Assembly (NCBI RefSeq): GCF_002902965.1
Contig: NZ_CP026107.1
Span: forward strand, 1,798,001-1,862,000
Source of the DNA: Paraburkholderia hospita
GTDB lineage: Bacteria > Pseudomonadota > Gammaproteobacteria > Burkholderiales > Burkholderiaceae
Direction: 5' to 3'
Length of the DNA stretch: 64,000 nt
Positions 52,508 through 62,096 of the stretch are shown piece after piece (within the stretch, counting starts at the first letter, position 1; each line of letters opens with the position of its first letter). The translations under genes and the position numbers were made by a program. Below the pieces are notes generated by a model. It made no database searches and was not told the DNA's origin. It was given only the letters and a program-made list of their open reading frames with translations.

Positions 52508-54025
52508 TCAAACTTTCATCCAGTCGATCGACTGTTCGAATGCGTATGCGCCGCGATAAATGGTCGCTTCGTCCCAATGCTTGGCGATCAGCATCATGCC
52601 CACCGGCAGGCCGTCGACCGTGCCGCACGGCACGCTCATTGCGGGATGCCCCGTGCAATCGAACGGGCATGTGTTCGGCAACATTTCGAAAGCGCGCGTG
52701 ACGACTTCCTCGACGCTCGCGCCCGGCTTGGGCAGGGGCGTCGCCGTGAGCGGGAGCGTGGGCATGAGGAGCAGATCGTAGTCGGCGAACGCGGCGTCGT
52801 ATGCGGCCGTGAGCTGACGCGACAGGTTCTGCGCCTTCGCATAGAAATGCCCGCGATAGTGGCGAATAAAGTACTCGCCGAGCACCATCGTGATCTTCAG
52901 CGTTTCCGACAGTTCGTCCGCTCGCTCGTGCCAGCCGGCGTGATAGTCGATCATGCCCGTGACGTAAAGGCCCTTCCAGTTGAAGCCGTGACCGTTGTCC
53001 TTCATCATCTGCTGCGTGGCGCCTTCGGCGGCGATCGGCAGCCATATCGACGGGCCCACGCGATGCATCGGAATCGAGACCTCGCTGACCTTCGCGCCCA
53101 GTTCCGCAAAATGATCGGCGGCGGCACGCACCTTGGCATCCGATTCTGCAAGCGATTGCGGCCATCCGAAACCCTCTTTCACGACGCCGATTTTCAGTCC
53201 GCGCACACCTTCCTTCATCAGGTCCGAATAGGGCTTTGCGGTCTGCCCTGCGTACTGGCGCGGATCGAGACCATCGGGGCCGGCCAGTACTTCGAGCATC
53301 AACGCGTTATCCGTCACGTTGGCTGTCATCGGTCCCGTGTGGTCGATCGTCAATTCGATCGGCATGACGCCCGTATAAGGAACCAGCCCATGTGTGGGCT
53401 TCATGCCGTAAATCCCGCAATACGACGCAGGCATGCGGATGGAGCCGCCCTGATCGCCGCCGATAGCGAGATCGACTTCGCCCGCGGCCACGAGCGCCGC
53501 GCTTCCCGACGACGAGCCGCCCGCCGAATAGCCCATCTTTCGCGGATTGTGCACGGGCGCCGGCGCGCTCGTATGCGAGCCGCCAGAGAAGCAGAAGTAC
53601 TCACAGGTGGCCTTGCCGACAATCGTCGCGCCCGCATCGAGCAGACGCGTCACGATGGTTGCATCGACATCGGGCACATAACCTTCGAGAGTCGAGGCGC
53701 CGTTCATCATCGGCACCCCCGCGAGGCATACGTTGTCCTTCAGTGCGACGGTCTTGCCCGCGAGCTTGCCCGTGGGCGCACCCTTCACTTCGCTCTTCAC
53801 GTACCAGGCGCCATAGCGGTTCTCTTCGCCTGAAGGACGATAACCCGGCGTGCGCGGGTAAGTGACGCGCGGGACGTAATCGGGCATCGCGTCGATGACA
53901 TCGTATGCGTCGAAATTCGGCTGCAACAACGTGTGATACGAAGCGAGCTGCGCCTCGGACAGATGGATGCCGAGACTGATGGCGACTTCGTCAAGCTGGG
54001 CGGGCGTGGGACGTTTCACTGCCAT
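52508..54025 (-). CDS. amidase of the Ser-cisSer-Lys signature family (Rhodococcus RhAmidase-like)
   Basis: This 505-residue amidase converts short amides to acid plus ammonia. Lys96 (ALKDNV), Ser171 (AGGSSSGS) and Ser195 (GGSIRMP) fall at the same numbers as the catalytic set of Rhodococcus nitrile-pathway amidase, as I remember it. GAGGAAG precedes the ATG at 54025. No nitrile hydratase gene is in the window. A promoter and a long palindrome stand upstream. Aromatic and aliphatic amides are both possible substrates. Confidence 0.92.
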   Translation of the reverse strand: MAVKRPTPAQLDEVAISLGIHLSEAQLASYHTLLQPNFDAYDVIDAMPDYVPRVTYPRTPGYRPSGEENRYGAWYVKSEVKGAPTGKLAGKTVALKDNVCLAGVPMMNGASTLEGYVPDVDATIVTRLLDAGATIVGKATCEYFCFSGGSHTSAPAPVHNPRKMGYSAGGSSSGSAALVAAGEVDLAIGGDQGGSIRMPASYCGIYGMKPTHGLVPYTGVMPIELTIDHTGPMTANVTDNALMLEVLAGPDGLDPRQYAGQTAKPYSDLMKEGVRGLKIGVVKEGFGWPQSLAESDAKVRAAADHFAELGAKVSEVSIPMHRVGPSIWLPIAAEGATQQMMKDNGHGFNWKGLYVTGMIDYHAGWHERADELSETLKITMVLGEYFIRHYRGHFYAKAQNLSRQLTAAYDAAFADYDLLLMPTLPLTATPLPKPGASVEEVVTRAFEMLPNTCPFDCTGHPAMSVPCGTVDGLPVGMMLIAKHWDEATIYRGAYAFEQSIDWMKV

Positions 54026-54137
54026 GGCTTCCTCACTCGAACGGATTCGTGACGGACTGCCGCCTGGTTGTGCCTTCATGCAGGCGTGTCGTAATGAACG
54101 GGACGAATCGACCTGTATGTGTCCCGATCTGCGAGCC

Positions 54138-54166
54138 ATGGTATGGACACATATTTTCCGAGTCAA
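54138..54166 (-). promoter_or_regulatory. sigma70-type promoter of the amidase-ABC operon
   Basis: On the minus strand TTGACT (54166-54161) and TACCAT (54143-54138) are 17 bases apart. The start would fall about 100 bases before the amidase ATG. Confidence 0.65.
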
Positions 54167-54168
54167 CA

Positions 54169-54192
54169 ATTTATTTTCCACGGAAACTAAAT
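54169..54192. promoter_or_regulatory. 24-base palindromic operator upstream of the amidase promoter
   Basis: Arms ATTTATTTTCC and GGAAACTAAAT match at 10 of 11 positions around a two-base centre. It ends two bases before the -35 hexamer. Its 16-base core (54173-54188) agrees with the palindrome at 55416 in 13 of 16 positions. Confidence 0.65.
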
Positions 54193-54228
54193 TGGACGAA
54201 GGCTGATGCGGCACGCAACACGCATCGC

Positions 54229-55278
54229 TTAAAGCGGCGAAAGCACCTCGAAATGATGGCCCTCGGCCCGCGCCAGATAGATGGGCACGTGGTTCACTCG
54301 TCCACCTGCATAGGCTGAATCGCGGGCGCTTCGATAGGAAAGCGGCGCGATGCCGAGTTGCGCGAGCCCCGCCTGCTCGGACAGACGTCTGCGTCGCGCG
54401 TCGTCGAACAGCGCCGCCAGAAAATGAATGCCTTCGTAAGTGGATTGACCGAAGGTGTCGAGCGTCGGCGCACGCGCGCCGTATCGCCCCCGATACCGCT
54501 CCTTGAATGCGAGGTTCGCATCCGTGCGCAATGAAGCGAAATAACCCGAGGCCACATATAGCTCAGCAGTGTTGCGCGCTCCAATGCCGAGCAGTTCGTT
54601 TTCGCCGAGCGCGCACGAAAGCCGCACGATATGCGTTGCGAGCCCTGCCTCGCCGAACGCACGGTTGAAGTCGATGGTGTCCTGGCCGATCAGCGACAGC
54701 AGTACGGCATCCGCGCGCCGCTTGCGGATCGCATCGAGCACCTCGCCATAGTCGCCTCCGCCGAACGGCAGATACATGTCGCCGACCACCTCGGCGCCCG
54801 CATCGAGCACGTAACGTCGAGCGAGCCGATGCGTCGCGTGAGGCCATACATAGTCGTTGCCGACGAAGAACCAGCGCTTCGGGCGACGCTGCGTGCTGAT
54901 CCAGTGAATGGCCGGCTGGAGCTGCCGCCGCGTGGTTTCGCCAATTGCGAAAACGCCGGGCGTGCGCTCGCCGCCTTCATAGAGCGGCGTATAGACGAAC
55001 GGTATCTGTCCGCCCACGGCTTTGAGCAGATCGAGGCGCACCGCGCTCGTGTGCATGCCGACGAGCGCATCGATTGCACCGTCGCCGACGAGGTCGGTCA
55101 AGGCGGCGTCGAGTTCGCGCGCGTCGTCGCCCGCATTGATCGTCAAAAGCCGGCATGGGCGGCCCGTGATGCCCGACGACGCATTCAGTTCGTCCACGGC
55201 GAGTTGAGCTGAGGCGAGCGCGCAAGGCCCCCAAAGCCCGGCCGCGCCGCCTAGCGGCACGCACAACGCGATGGTCAT
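54229..55278 (-). CDS. cytosolic AmiC-like ligand-binding protein without partner AmiR
   Basis: This 349-residue periplasmic-binding-fold protein has no signal peptide: the first strand [20 protein letters not shown] follows the start directly. It resembles AmiC ([30 protein letters not shown]), the amide sensor that in Pseudomonas holds the antiterminator AmiR. No ANTAR gene adjoins it. The start at 55278 has AGGG and AGGAG very close; an ATG at 55317 is the alternative. It lies upstream of the amidase on the same strand and diverges from the MarR gene. Confidence 0.8.
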   Translation of the reverse strand: MTIALCVPLGGAAGLWGPCALASAQLAVDELNASSGITGRPCRLLTINAGDDARELDAALTDLVGDGAIDALVGMHTSAVRLDLLKAVGGQIPFVYTPLYEGGERTPGVFAIGETTRRQLQPAIHWISTQRRPKRWFFVGNDYVWPHATHRLARRYVLDAGAEVVGDMYLPFGGGDYGEVLDAIRKRRADAVLLSLIGQDTIDFNRAFGEAGLATHIVRLSCALGENELLGIGARNTAELYVASGYFASLRTDANLAFKERYRGRYGARAPTLDTFGQSTYEGIHFLAALFDDARRRRLSEQAGLAQLGIAPLSYRSARDSAYAGGRVNHVPIYLARAEGHHFEVLSPL

Positions 55279-55415
55279 CTCCTGCCCTGAGCGGCAAGCA
55301 CGGGAACGCGGCTTCATCAAACGGTCGACGCGGCGAGTTCGAACGATTCGGGATGCACCAACGAATGGCGTGCGCGCACCATCGCGCGCACGTGCCAGAG
55401 GACACTTGCACCGAT

Positions 55416-55431
55416 ACTTTCCGCAGAAAGT
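55416..55431. promoter_or_regulatory. MarR-type operator palindrome
   Basis: ACTTTCCGCAGAAAGT has perfect six-base arms around four bases. It lies between the divergent AmiC-like and MarR genes, 46 bases before the MarR start. Confidence 0.65.
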
Positions 55432-55477
55432 TTATTTGCGTAAGATTCAGCTATTCGTCATTCACAAAGCATCTACC

Positions 55478-55912
55478 ATGCCGGACACAGACCTCTCCTC
55501 ATACCTTGCCTGGCTCATCGCATCCGCGCATCGGCAGATGAAGCTCAGTCTCGCCCAGCTGACCGCCGAAGAAGGCGTGAACGAAGAGCACTGGCGCATC
55601 CTGCATGCCGTATCCGACGAGACGGGCCACTCGATGAGCGAACTCGCCGCCCAGGTCCTGCTCAACCTTCCCGCGCTGACCAAGAACGTCGACAAGCTCG
55701 TGAGCCGCGGCCTGGTGCAGCGGTCAGCGGACGACTACGACAGCCGCAAGGTTCTGATCTTCATCACGGACCGGGGCATCAAGCTGCTCGGCCGCCTGCA
55801 ACCGGGCGTGGACGCGCATCATGCCGCCATCGAAGAAGCGCTCGGCCCTCGCAACGCAAAGCAGTTGAAGCGTCTGCTCGAACGGTTTATCGAGGAGTCG
55901 GGACCACGGTGA
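55478..55912 (+). CDS. MarR-family transcriptional regulator of the amide region
   Basis: This 144-residue winged-helix protein has recognition region MSELAAQVLLNLPALTKNVD and wing SADDYDSRKVLIFITDRG. It is unrelated in detail to the MarR protein at 19456. The palindrome in its own upstream region and the similar one at the amidase promoter make it the likely repressor of both. Ligand unknown; amides or the acids made from them are candidates. Confidence 0.88.
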   Translation: MPDTDLSSYLAWLIASAHRQMKLSLAQLTAEEGVNEEHWRILHAVSDETGHSMSELAAQVLLNLPALTKNVDKLVSRGLVQRSADDYDSRKVLIFITDRGIKLLGRLQPGVDAHHAAIEEALGPRNAKQLKRLLERFIEESGPR

Positions 55913-55927
55913 CGCGTCCCGCCCGCT

Positions 55928-56692
55928 TCAGAGCTGCACGCCGCGTGTGAGCGCGCCATCGACCACAAAGTTGGTGCCGCTGACGAAGCTCGCCGCCGGG
56001 CTCGCGATGAAAGCGACAGCATTCGCAATCTCCTGCGGTCTCGCCATCCGCCCGGTCGGATTCAACGCGAGCGCGCGCTCGAATAGCGCTGCATCGTTAT
56101 GCTCGATCCAGTCCCACACCCCGCCTTCGAAATAGACGTTGCCGGGCGATACCGTGTTCGCGCGAATGCCTTTGGACGCGAGCTGATTCGCGAGCCCCTG
56201 CATGTAGTGAACGAGTGCTGCCTTGAACACGCCGTAAGGGCCGGCGGCGAAATCGATCTCGCGTCCCGACACGCTCGATATCGCGACGATCGACGCCGCC
56301 TTGCTCGCTTCGAGCCATGGCATGGCCGCGTCGACGAGATTGACGGTGCCGAGCAGGTCGGTCTCGAACTCCTTGCGCCACGATTCGATATCGTTGCCGA
56401 TGGCGAGCGCGCTCACGTTGGCCACCACGATATCCAGCCCGCCCCAGTCCTTCGCGACATGCTCGACCCACGCCTTTAGCGCGCTACCGTCCGCGACATC
56501 CACGGCCGCGCCCGAAGCACGTGCGCCGCCCAGTTCCGCGAGCGCGCCCGCAGTCGCCGTCGCGGCTGCCTCGTCGCGCGAACAGATTGCCACGTCGGCG
56601 CCTTCCTGCGCGAGCGTGCGCGCAATGGCAAGACCGATGCCCTTGGTCCCGCCCGTCACGATTGCCTTCAGTCCCTTCAGTTGCAAGTCCAT
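55928..56692 (-). CDS. short-chain dehydrogenase/reductase
   Basis: This 254-residue classical SDR has TGGTKGIG (13-20), a catalytic set Ser140, Tyr153 and Lys157 in YGVFK, and a C-terminal SFVSGTNFVVDGALTRG. The usual NNAG is replaced by ANVSA (91-95), an uncommon change. AGGGG precedes the ATG. It is the last gene of the urt-fmdA-amiC-amiR operon (33 bases after amiR) and convergent with marR. How a dehydrogenase serves amide use is unclear; it may process the acid or alcohol part. Confidence 0.88.
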   Translation of the reverse strand: MDLQLKGLKAIVTGGTKGIGLAIARTLAQEGADVAICSRDEAAATATAGALAELGGARASGAAVDVADGSALKAWVEHVAKDWGGLDIVVANVSALAIGNDIESWRKEFETDLLGTVNLVDAAMPWLEASKAASIVAISSVSGREIDFAAGPYGVFKAALVHYMQGLANQLASKGIRANTVSPGNVYFEGGVWDWIEHNDAALFERALALNPTGRMARPQEIANAVAFIASPAASFVSGTNFVVDGALTRGVQL

Positions 56693-56725
56693 GCTGGTTG
56701 CCCCTTTTTGAACCTACGGTTGAAT

Positions 56726-57376
56726 TCAGTCTTCGCCGCGCCCATCCTCGGGCATCATGCCGCGCTTGATCTGCAGCACCTCGCCCGCCTGGATCACCGA
56801 GTGACAGATGTCGTCGATCGACACACGTTTCTCCATCGCCTGGGCGCGCAGCATGTCGTACGCCTCGTTCTCGCTGACGCTGTGCATCGTCATGAGAATG
56901 CCCTTTGCTTCCTGCAGATGCCGGCTGTCGAGCAGCTTCTGCTCTAGCCTGGCGATACGTTGCAAGTGCTGCCGCGAGCGCCTCGCGTGATAGAGCGCCA
57001 TGACCACGGTCGACAGCAGGCCCGACGCGCGGATCGGCGTCGTGACGATGCCGTCCGATCCCATCTTGATGGCCTGATCGATAAAGGTCGGATTCTCATA
57101 CGCGACCACGCAGATGACGGGCGGCGCATCCGGCCCGCACCACTCGTCCTTCGGCGCGCGCTCCTCGGGCAGCAGCGCACGGAACACCAGATCCGTCCTG
57201 TCGGGCAGCGTCTCCAGCGGCGGCCAGCATCGCTCGACCTGAAAACCCATGCGCCTGAGGTGATTCGTGAGCGTCTGGCCGTCGCCATCGTCGGGATGGA
57301 ACACGACCACGCGCGGATGGCGCTCCAGAATCGAACTGGTGAGGCTGCGTTGGTCTCTGCCCATGCGCGCGCTCAC
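56726..57376 (-). CDS. amiR: AmiR/NasT-type antiterminator (pseudo-receiver plus ANTAR)
   Basis: This 216-residue protein has a degenerate receiver domain (phospho-Asp site not conserved), a coiled coil (RRSRQHLQRIARLEQKLLD) and a C-terminal ANTAR RNA-binding domain (LQEAKGILMTMHSVSENEAY). AmiR binds paired hairpins in leader RNA and stops termination once AmiC releases it on amide binding. It starts with GTG one base after the amiC stop; ATG at 57364 is the alternative. The expected leader hairpins may lie upstream of urtA, beyond the window. Confidence 0.9.
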   Translation of the reverse strand: MSARMGRDQRSLTSSILERHPRVVVFHPDDGDGQTLTNHLRRMGFQVERCWPPLETLPDRTDLVFRALLPEERAPKDEWCGPDAPPVICVVAYENPTFIDQAIKMGSDGIVTTPIRASGLLSTVVMALYHARRSRQHLQRIARLEQKLLDSRHLQEAKGILMTMHSVSENEAYDMLRAQAMEKRVSIDDICHSVIQAGEVLQIKRGMMPEDGRGED

Positions 57377-57377
57377 G

Positions 57378-58532
57378 TCAGTAGTCCCGTGTGCTCAACT
57401 TCGTGACCCAGTCCCCGAGCGTCTGGCGCGTCATGTACGGGTCGGGGCCGACGGCGAACTTCGATTCGCGCAGCACGGTGAACTGGCCGTCCGCATTCGC
57501 GCGGCCGATACGCGGATACAGCGCCATGTGATGATTGACGGGATCGATCCGCACCCTGCCTTGCGGCGCCGCGAATTCGGAGCCGAGCAGATGCGGCATG
57601 ATCTTGCCGATTTCGTCCGAACCGGCGCGCGTGCAGGCTTCGGCGAACATATGCATCTGATAGTAAGCGGCTTCCCAGTTCATGTCGGTCGGCGTATCGA
57701 CACCGAAGCGCGCCTGGTGTTGCCGTACGGCGCGATGATTCTCGGCGGTATCGACGCTCTGAAAATACGGCGCCGCCGTGAAATGTCCCGCGGCGATGCC
57801 GCGTTCCATCGCATGAATTTCGGTCTCGGACGTGTTGAGGCTGCCGATCGGCATCTGCGCGGGATCGAAACCCGCGTGCGCGTAGGCCTCGTAGAGATAC
57901 GGCACGGTCGCACCGATCACCGTGCAGAAGATCCAGTCGGGCGACTTGCGCGCGATATCCGCGACGACCTGCGCGAACTGCTCGCGGTCCGCTTCGAGGG
58001 GTAGATAGCGCTCGCCGAGTATGGCGCCTTCGGGATGCTGAAGCAGCAGCTCCTGCATGGTCCGGTTGCATTCGTACGGATAGACGTAGCGCGACCCGAC
58101 GAAGTAGACGCGCGCACCGAACGTCTGGGTCATGAAATCGGCGAGTTGCACGCCATTCTGATTCGGCGACGCACCGCTGTAGATGATGTTGTCCGAGTAT
58201 TCGAAGCCCTCGTACTGCTGCGAATAGATCAGAAGCCGGTTGTGCTTCTCGACGACGGGCAGCATCGCCTTGCGGCTCGTGGACGTGTATCCGCCGAAGA
58301 TCACGTTGACGCCGTCCTGCACGATCAGGCGCTCGGCAAGTTCGCGAAACACGGCGGGGTCCGAGCCCGGATCGTAGTGGATCGCTACGAGTTCGCGTCC
58401 TTCGATGCCGCCGCGCGCGTTGATCTCGTCCATCGCGAGGCACGCGCCACGCCATTGCGACTGCTCCAGAAGCGCCGTCGAGCCGCTCGTGGAGCAAAGC
58501 AGACCAACTCTGATGGGATCGGACAATGCCAT
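57378..58532 (-). CDS. amiC: AmiC-type amide sensor
   Basis: This 384-residue cytosolic protein has the type I periplasmic-binding fold without signal peptide: IRVGLLCSTSGSTALLEQSQ opens it, followed by YSQQYEGFEYSDNIIY and FVGSRYVYPYECNRTMQELL. It binds small amides and controls AmiR, encoded one base downstream. The start at 58532 is chosen because the first beta strand follows it. It lies 58 bases after fmdA. Confidence 0.92.
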   Translation of the reverse strand: MALSDPIRVGLLCSTSGSTALLEQSQWRGACLAMDEINARGGIEGRELVAIHYDPGSDPAVFRELAERLIVQDGVNVIFGGYTSTSRKAMLPVVEKHNRLLIYSQQYEGFEYSDNIIYSGASPNQNGVQLADFMTQTFGARVYFVGSRYVYPYECNRTMQELLLQHPEGAILGERYLPLEADREQFAQVVADIARKSPDWIFCTVIGATVPYLYEAYAHAGFDPAQMPIGSLNTSETEIHAMERGIAAGHFTAAPYFQSVDTAENHRAVRQHQARFGVDTPTDMNWEAAYYQMHMFAEACTRAGSDEIGKIMPHLLGSEFAAPQGRVRIDPVNHHMALYPRIGRANADGQFTVLRESKFAVGPDPYMTRQTLGDWVTKLSTRDY

Positions 58533-58590
58533 TTCGTGACATGCTCTCCATATGATTGCGTGCGGGACCATGCCCGCACGGCAGATCGTT

Positions 58591-59577
58591 TTACTTGAGG
58601 TAGTGCTTGGCGACCATCGCGCCGACCGTATATTTTGGATCGACAAAATTGCCGAGCCGCACTTTGCCGACCTGGCTCAGCATCATATACGCGTCCCATT
58701 TGTCGAAGCCGTACTCCGCGGCCATCCACAGCACGAGTTCGCGATACGCAATACGTGTCGCGTCTTCGAGCGGCCGTGCGCTGCCGATGCTCATCAGCGC
58801 GTCCTCGTTTTCGAGCCGGGGCCAGTCGATCTTCCATTTTTTGATGAGATCGACCCGTACCGTGGTCGTGCTCTGATACTCGACGGCTGTGCCGCATACT
58901 TCGCCATCGCCCTGACAAGCGTGCGCGTCGCCGATAAAGAGCCGCCCGCCGGGAGAGCGCACGGGCAGATAGGTGATGCTGCCCGGCCCCATGTCGGGAA
59001 CGTCCATATTACCGCCGTGCGAATCGGGCGTGAGCGAATTGATCGAATCGAGCTCGGGCGACAGGCTCAGCGTGCCGATATGCGGCTTGTACGGCAGCGT
59101 GTTGCGCTTGCTCCAGTACACGTTCTCCTCGTCGATCTTGATCTTGCGCACCACCTCCGGCAGAGGCTCGTTGAGCAGCGCCGTGTAGTCGGTGCCCGTC
59201 AGTCCGCCGAAGTTTGGGATCACGCAGCAAAAGCCGTGCGGGTCGTCGCCGCGCGGCGTCATCTTTTCGATGTACACCGCGACCACATCGCCCTTTTCCG
59301 CGCCCTCGATCATGATGGGACCGTTCTGCGGATTGAGGAACGGCACCTTCAGTACCTCCGAGGGCTTATCCGTTTCGTTCTTGATCTTGCCTTCGAACGC
59401 GTCGCGCGTGTCCACCACCACGCGATCGCCGGGCTTCACGTGCAGCACGGGCTCCGAATACGGCCCAATGGTGTAGTGGAAAGTCTTCTGCAGTTCCTCG
59501 GTCAAATGATGTTCCACCGGTTCGCGATCGGCGCCGACGCCGCGCTTCATCATGATCGATTCTTCTAGCCATTTCAT
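58591..59577 (-). CDS. fmdA: formamidase/acetamidase
   Basis: This 328-residue enzyme of the FmdA_AmdA family cleaves formamide or acetamide to ammonia and the acid. Typical blocks are LHVKPGDRVVVDTRDAFEGK, HGGNMDVPDMGPGS, the metal-site GDAHACQGDGEVCGTAVE and KWDAYMMLSQVGKVRLGNFV. GGAGAG precedes the ATG. It lies 13 bases after the last transporter gene. The family precedent is the fmd cluster of Methylophilus, where the enzyme is beside a urea/amide transporter. Confidence 0.93.
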   Translation of the reverse strand: MKWLEESIMMKRGVGADREPVEHHLTEELQKTFHYTIGPYSEPVLHVKPGDRVVVDTRDAFEGKIKNETDKPSEVLKVPFLNPQNGPIMIEGAEKGDVVAVYIEKMTPRGDDPHGFCCVIPNFGGLTGTDYTALLNEPLPEVVRKIKIDEENVYWSKRNTLPYKPHIGTLSLSPELDSINSLTPDSHGGNMDVPDMGPGSITYLPVRSPGGRLFIGDAHACQGDGEVCGTAVEYQSTTTVRVDLIKKWKIDWPRLENEDALMSIGSARPLEDATRIAYRELVLWMAAEYGFDKWDAYMMLSQVGKVRLGNFVDPKYTVGAMVAKHYLK

Positions 59578-59590
59578 GTTCTGCTCTCCG

Positions 59591-60298
59591 TCACAGTGCC
59601 AGATACTGGCGTATCAGTTGCTCATCCCCGAGTTGCGCCGGGCTCAACGTGTCCACGATGCGGCCTTTGTCCATCACGCAGCAACGCGTCGCGATGCGCT
59701 CGACCATGCCCATATCCTGCTCGACCAGCACCACGCCGATGCCCGTCTCACGCGCGATCGTCAGCAGCGTCTCGCCGATCAGATCGACAATGGAAGGCTG
59801 GATGCCTTCCGATGGCTCGTCGAGCAGCAGCACCTGCGGCGAACTGACGAGCGCCCGTGCGATGGCGAGCTGCTGCTGTTCCCCGCCGCTCATCGTGCCC
59901 GCCTTCTGCCGATAGCGTGTCTTGAGAACAGGGAAATAGCCGACCACTTTCTCCCGCATCAGCGCCGCCTTGTCGCGGTTCGCCTGCGCGCCGACCTGAA
60001 GGTTCTCCGCGACGGTCAGCGCGCCGAAGATCTCGCGACCCTGCGGCACGTAGCCGATGCCTTTGCGTGCGCGCACATAGGGCTTTTCATGACCGATGGG
60101 CGCACCGTCCAGAACAATGTGACCCGCATCGAGCTTGACGAGACCGATGAGCGTGCGCATCAGCGTGGTCTTGCCGACGCCATTGCGTCCGATCAGCGCC
60201 AGCACTTCGCCGCGCCCGATGCCGAACGACACGCCGTTGAGCACGCGCCCTCCGCCATAGCCCGCTGCCACGTCCGCGACTTCGAGAAGCGCGCTCAT
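59591..60298 (-). CDS. urtE: urea/amide ABC transporter ATP-binding protein UrtE type (set 2)
   Basis: This 235-residue ATPase has Walker A GRNGVGKTT, signature MSGGEQQQLAIARALV and Walker B LLLDEPSEGIQPSI. The start overlaps the preceding ATPase stop as ATGA. It is a paralog of the set 1 protein at 47787 but clearly divergent from it. Confidence 0.92.
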   Translation of the reverse strand: MSALLEVADVAAGYGGGRVLNGVSFGIGRGEVLALIGRNGVGKTTLMRTLIGLVKLDAGHIVLDGAPIGHEKPYVRARKGIGYVPQGREIFGALTVAENLQVGAQANRDKAALMREKVVGYFPVLKTRYRQKAGTMSGGEQQQLAIARALVSSPQVLLLDEPSEGIQPSIVDLIGETLLTIARETGIGVVLVEQDMGMVERIATRCCVMDKGRIVDTLSPAQLGDEQLIRQYLAL

Positions 60299-61005
60299 GA
60301 TTTTTTCCCCAGATACACCTCCGCGACATCGTCGCGCGCGAGGATCTCTTCGAGCGGGCCATCGGCGAGCAGTCTTCCGCCGTGCAGCACCGTCACGCGC
60401 GTCGCGATCTGTTTGACGAAGGTCATGTCGTGCTCGACCACCATCATCGTCAGGCCGGATGCGGAAAGCCGTTTGATGAGTTCACCCGTCGCATGTGTTT
60501 CCTCGATCGACATGCCCGCGACGGGCTCGTCGAGAAACAGCAGCTTCGGCCGCAGCGACACGGCCATCGCGATTTCGAGCCACTGCTTCTTGCCATGCGA
60601 CAGATTGCGCGCAAGCACATGCTCTTCCTGTTCAAGCAAGAAGCGCTGCAAGAGTTCGTCGATACGCCCAGGCCGGTCGTCCTTCGCGCGATGCAGCGAA
60701 AGTTGCAGATGCTGCCGCACGCTCAGATCCGGAAAGACGCCGGGTATCTGAAACTTGATGCTCATCCCCATGCGGATGCGCTCATGCGGCAGCACGTGAC
60801 TCATGTCCTGCCCGAGAAAATGCACGCTGCCTTCGGACGGCCGATGCTCGCCCGTGATGAGCTTGAAGAACGTGCTCTTGCCCGCGCCGTTCGGTCCGAT
60901 CACGCAGCGAATCTCGCCCGCGTCGATCTGAAAGTCGATACCGTTGATCACCTGCACGCCGCCGAAGTGCTTCTTGAGCGCGCGTGTTTCGAGCAGCACG
61001 GTCAC
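60295..61005 (-). CDS. urtD: urea/amide ABC transporter ATP-binding protein UrtD type (set 2)
   Basis: This 236-residue ATPase has Walker A GPNGAGKST, the UrtD signature LSHGKKQWLEIAMAV and Walker B LLFLDEPVAGMS. It starts with GTG at 61005 (GGAGGGCAAATC before it) and overlaps the permease stop as GTGA. An open frame further upstream is not used. Confidence 0.9.
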   Translation of the reverse strand: MTVLLETRALKKHFGGVQVINGIDFQIDAGEIRCVIGPNGAGKSTFFKLITGEHRPSEGSVHFLGQDMSHVLPHERIRMGMSIKFQIPGVFPDLSVRQHLQLSLHRAKDDRPGRIDELLQRFLLEQEEHVLARNLSHGKKQWLEIAMAVSLRPKLLFLDEPVAGMSIEETHATGELIKRLSASGLTMMVVEHDMTFVKQIATRVTVLHGGRLLADGPLEEILARDDVAEVYLGKKS

Positions 61006-62096
61006 GATTTGCCCTCCTCTTGCTTGAGCGGTTCGTCGAAACACGGACGGTTGCGACCGCTACCAACGCCGCGCTCACGCTCGAAGCGCCGCAACTGCCT
61101 TGCCACGAACGGCAGCAAGCCTTCGGGCGCAGCCAGCACGACCACGAGCAGGATCGCGCCCATCAGGATCAGCGCGTACTGGCTGCCATACACCGCGAGA
61201 TTCTGCGAAAGCCACACGAGCAATGCGGTGCCGACGATCGCGCCGCCGATGCTCTTCCTGCCTGAAGTGGCGACCCAGATCACGGGCATCGCCGCGGCCG
61301 TGAGACCCATCGTCGACGGCGTGATGTACGAGCCCCAGATCGTGTACAGCGCACCCGACACTCCGCCCAGTGTGCCGCCGAGCACGAAGACCAGCAACTG
61401 ATGAAGGCGGATATCGACGCCCAGCATTTCCGCACGCTGCGGATTCTCGCGGATCGCGATCAGCGTGAGACCGAAGGGGCCGTCGAGCAGCTTGCGCATG
61501 AACGCGTAGACGGCGATCAGCAGGATCAGCACCAGGTAGTAGAAGCTCGTGTTCTCCAGCGTGAGCGGGCCGCCCGGCCACGGCATCGTCAGCGGCGGCA
61601 TGCCGCCCATGCCGTTGTAGCCGTTCAGGCGTGCCTCGCCGATCGCCCATTGCGGCCCCGCCGTCTGTGCCATGAAGGTTTCGAGCACGAGCGTCACAGA
61701 TAACGTCACGATGCCGATGAACACACCCTTGATGCGCCCGAAGAAAATCATGTAGCCGATCAATGCCGCCACGACGACGCTCACCACAATGCCCGCGCCG
61801 AGGCCGAGCCACGAATCGAACCACGTGTCGCCGAAGTTCAGCGTGAAGATGCCGTAGCTATAGCCAGCCAGGCCGAAGAACGCGGTCTGCCCGAACGACA
61901 GGATGCCGCCATAGCCCCACATCGCGGCGAGCCCGACCGCGCTGAATGCCCACAGTAAACAGTAGGCGAGATTGCCGCTCGTGTTCGCGTCCACGACGAG
62001 CGGCAGACACAGCGCCACAATCCAAGGCAGGTAGCGCAGCGCGCGCGGTGCCGGGCCTGACGAAGCCAGTTGCGATTGCTTCACCGATTGCTTCAC
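61002..62096 (-). CDS. urtC: urea/amide ABC transporter permease UrtC type (set 2)
   Basis: This 364-residue permease has about ten helices, with GYGGILSFGQTAFFGLAGYS and GVDIRLHQLLVFVLGGTLGG as family blocks. It starts with GTG at 62096 behind GGGAGGAGAC and overlaps urtB as GTGA. The N-terminus repeats the short unit VKQS twice. The open frame continues upstream only as a shadow of urtB. Confidence 0.9.
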   Translation of the reverse strand: MKQSVKQSQLASSGPAPRALRYLPWIVALCLPLVVDANTSGNLAYCLLWAFSAVGLAAMWGYGGILSFGQTAFFGLAGYSYGIFTLNFGDTWFDSWLGLGAGIVVSVVVAALIGYMIFFGRIKGVFIGIVTLSVTLVLETFMAQTAGPQWAIGEARLNGYNGMGGMPPLTMPWPGGPLTLENTSFYYLVLILLIAVYAFMRKLLDGPFGLTLIAIRENPQRAEMLGVDIRLHQLLVFVLGGTLGGVSGALYTIWGSYITPSTMGLTAAAMPVIWVATSGRKSIGGAIVGTALLVWLSQNLAVYGSQYALILMGAILLVVVLAAPEGLLPFVARQLRRFERERGVGSGRNRPCFDEPLKQEEGKS

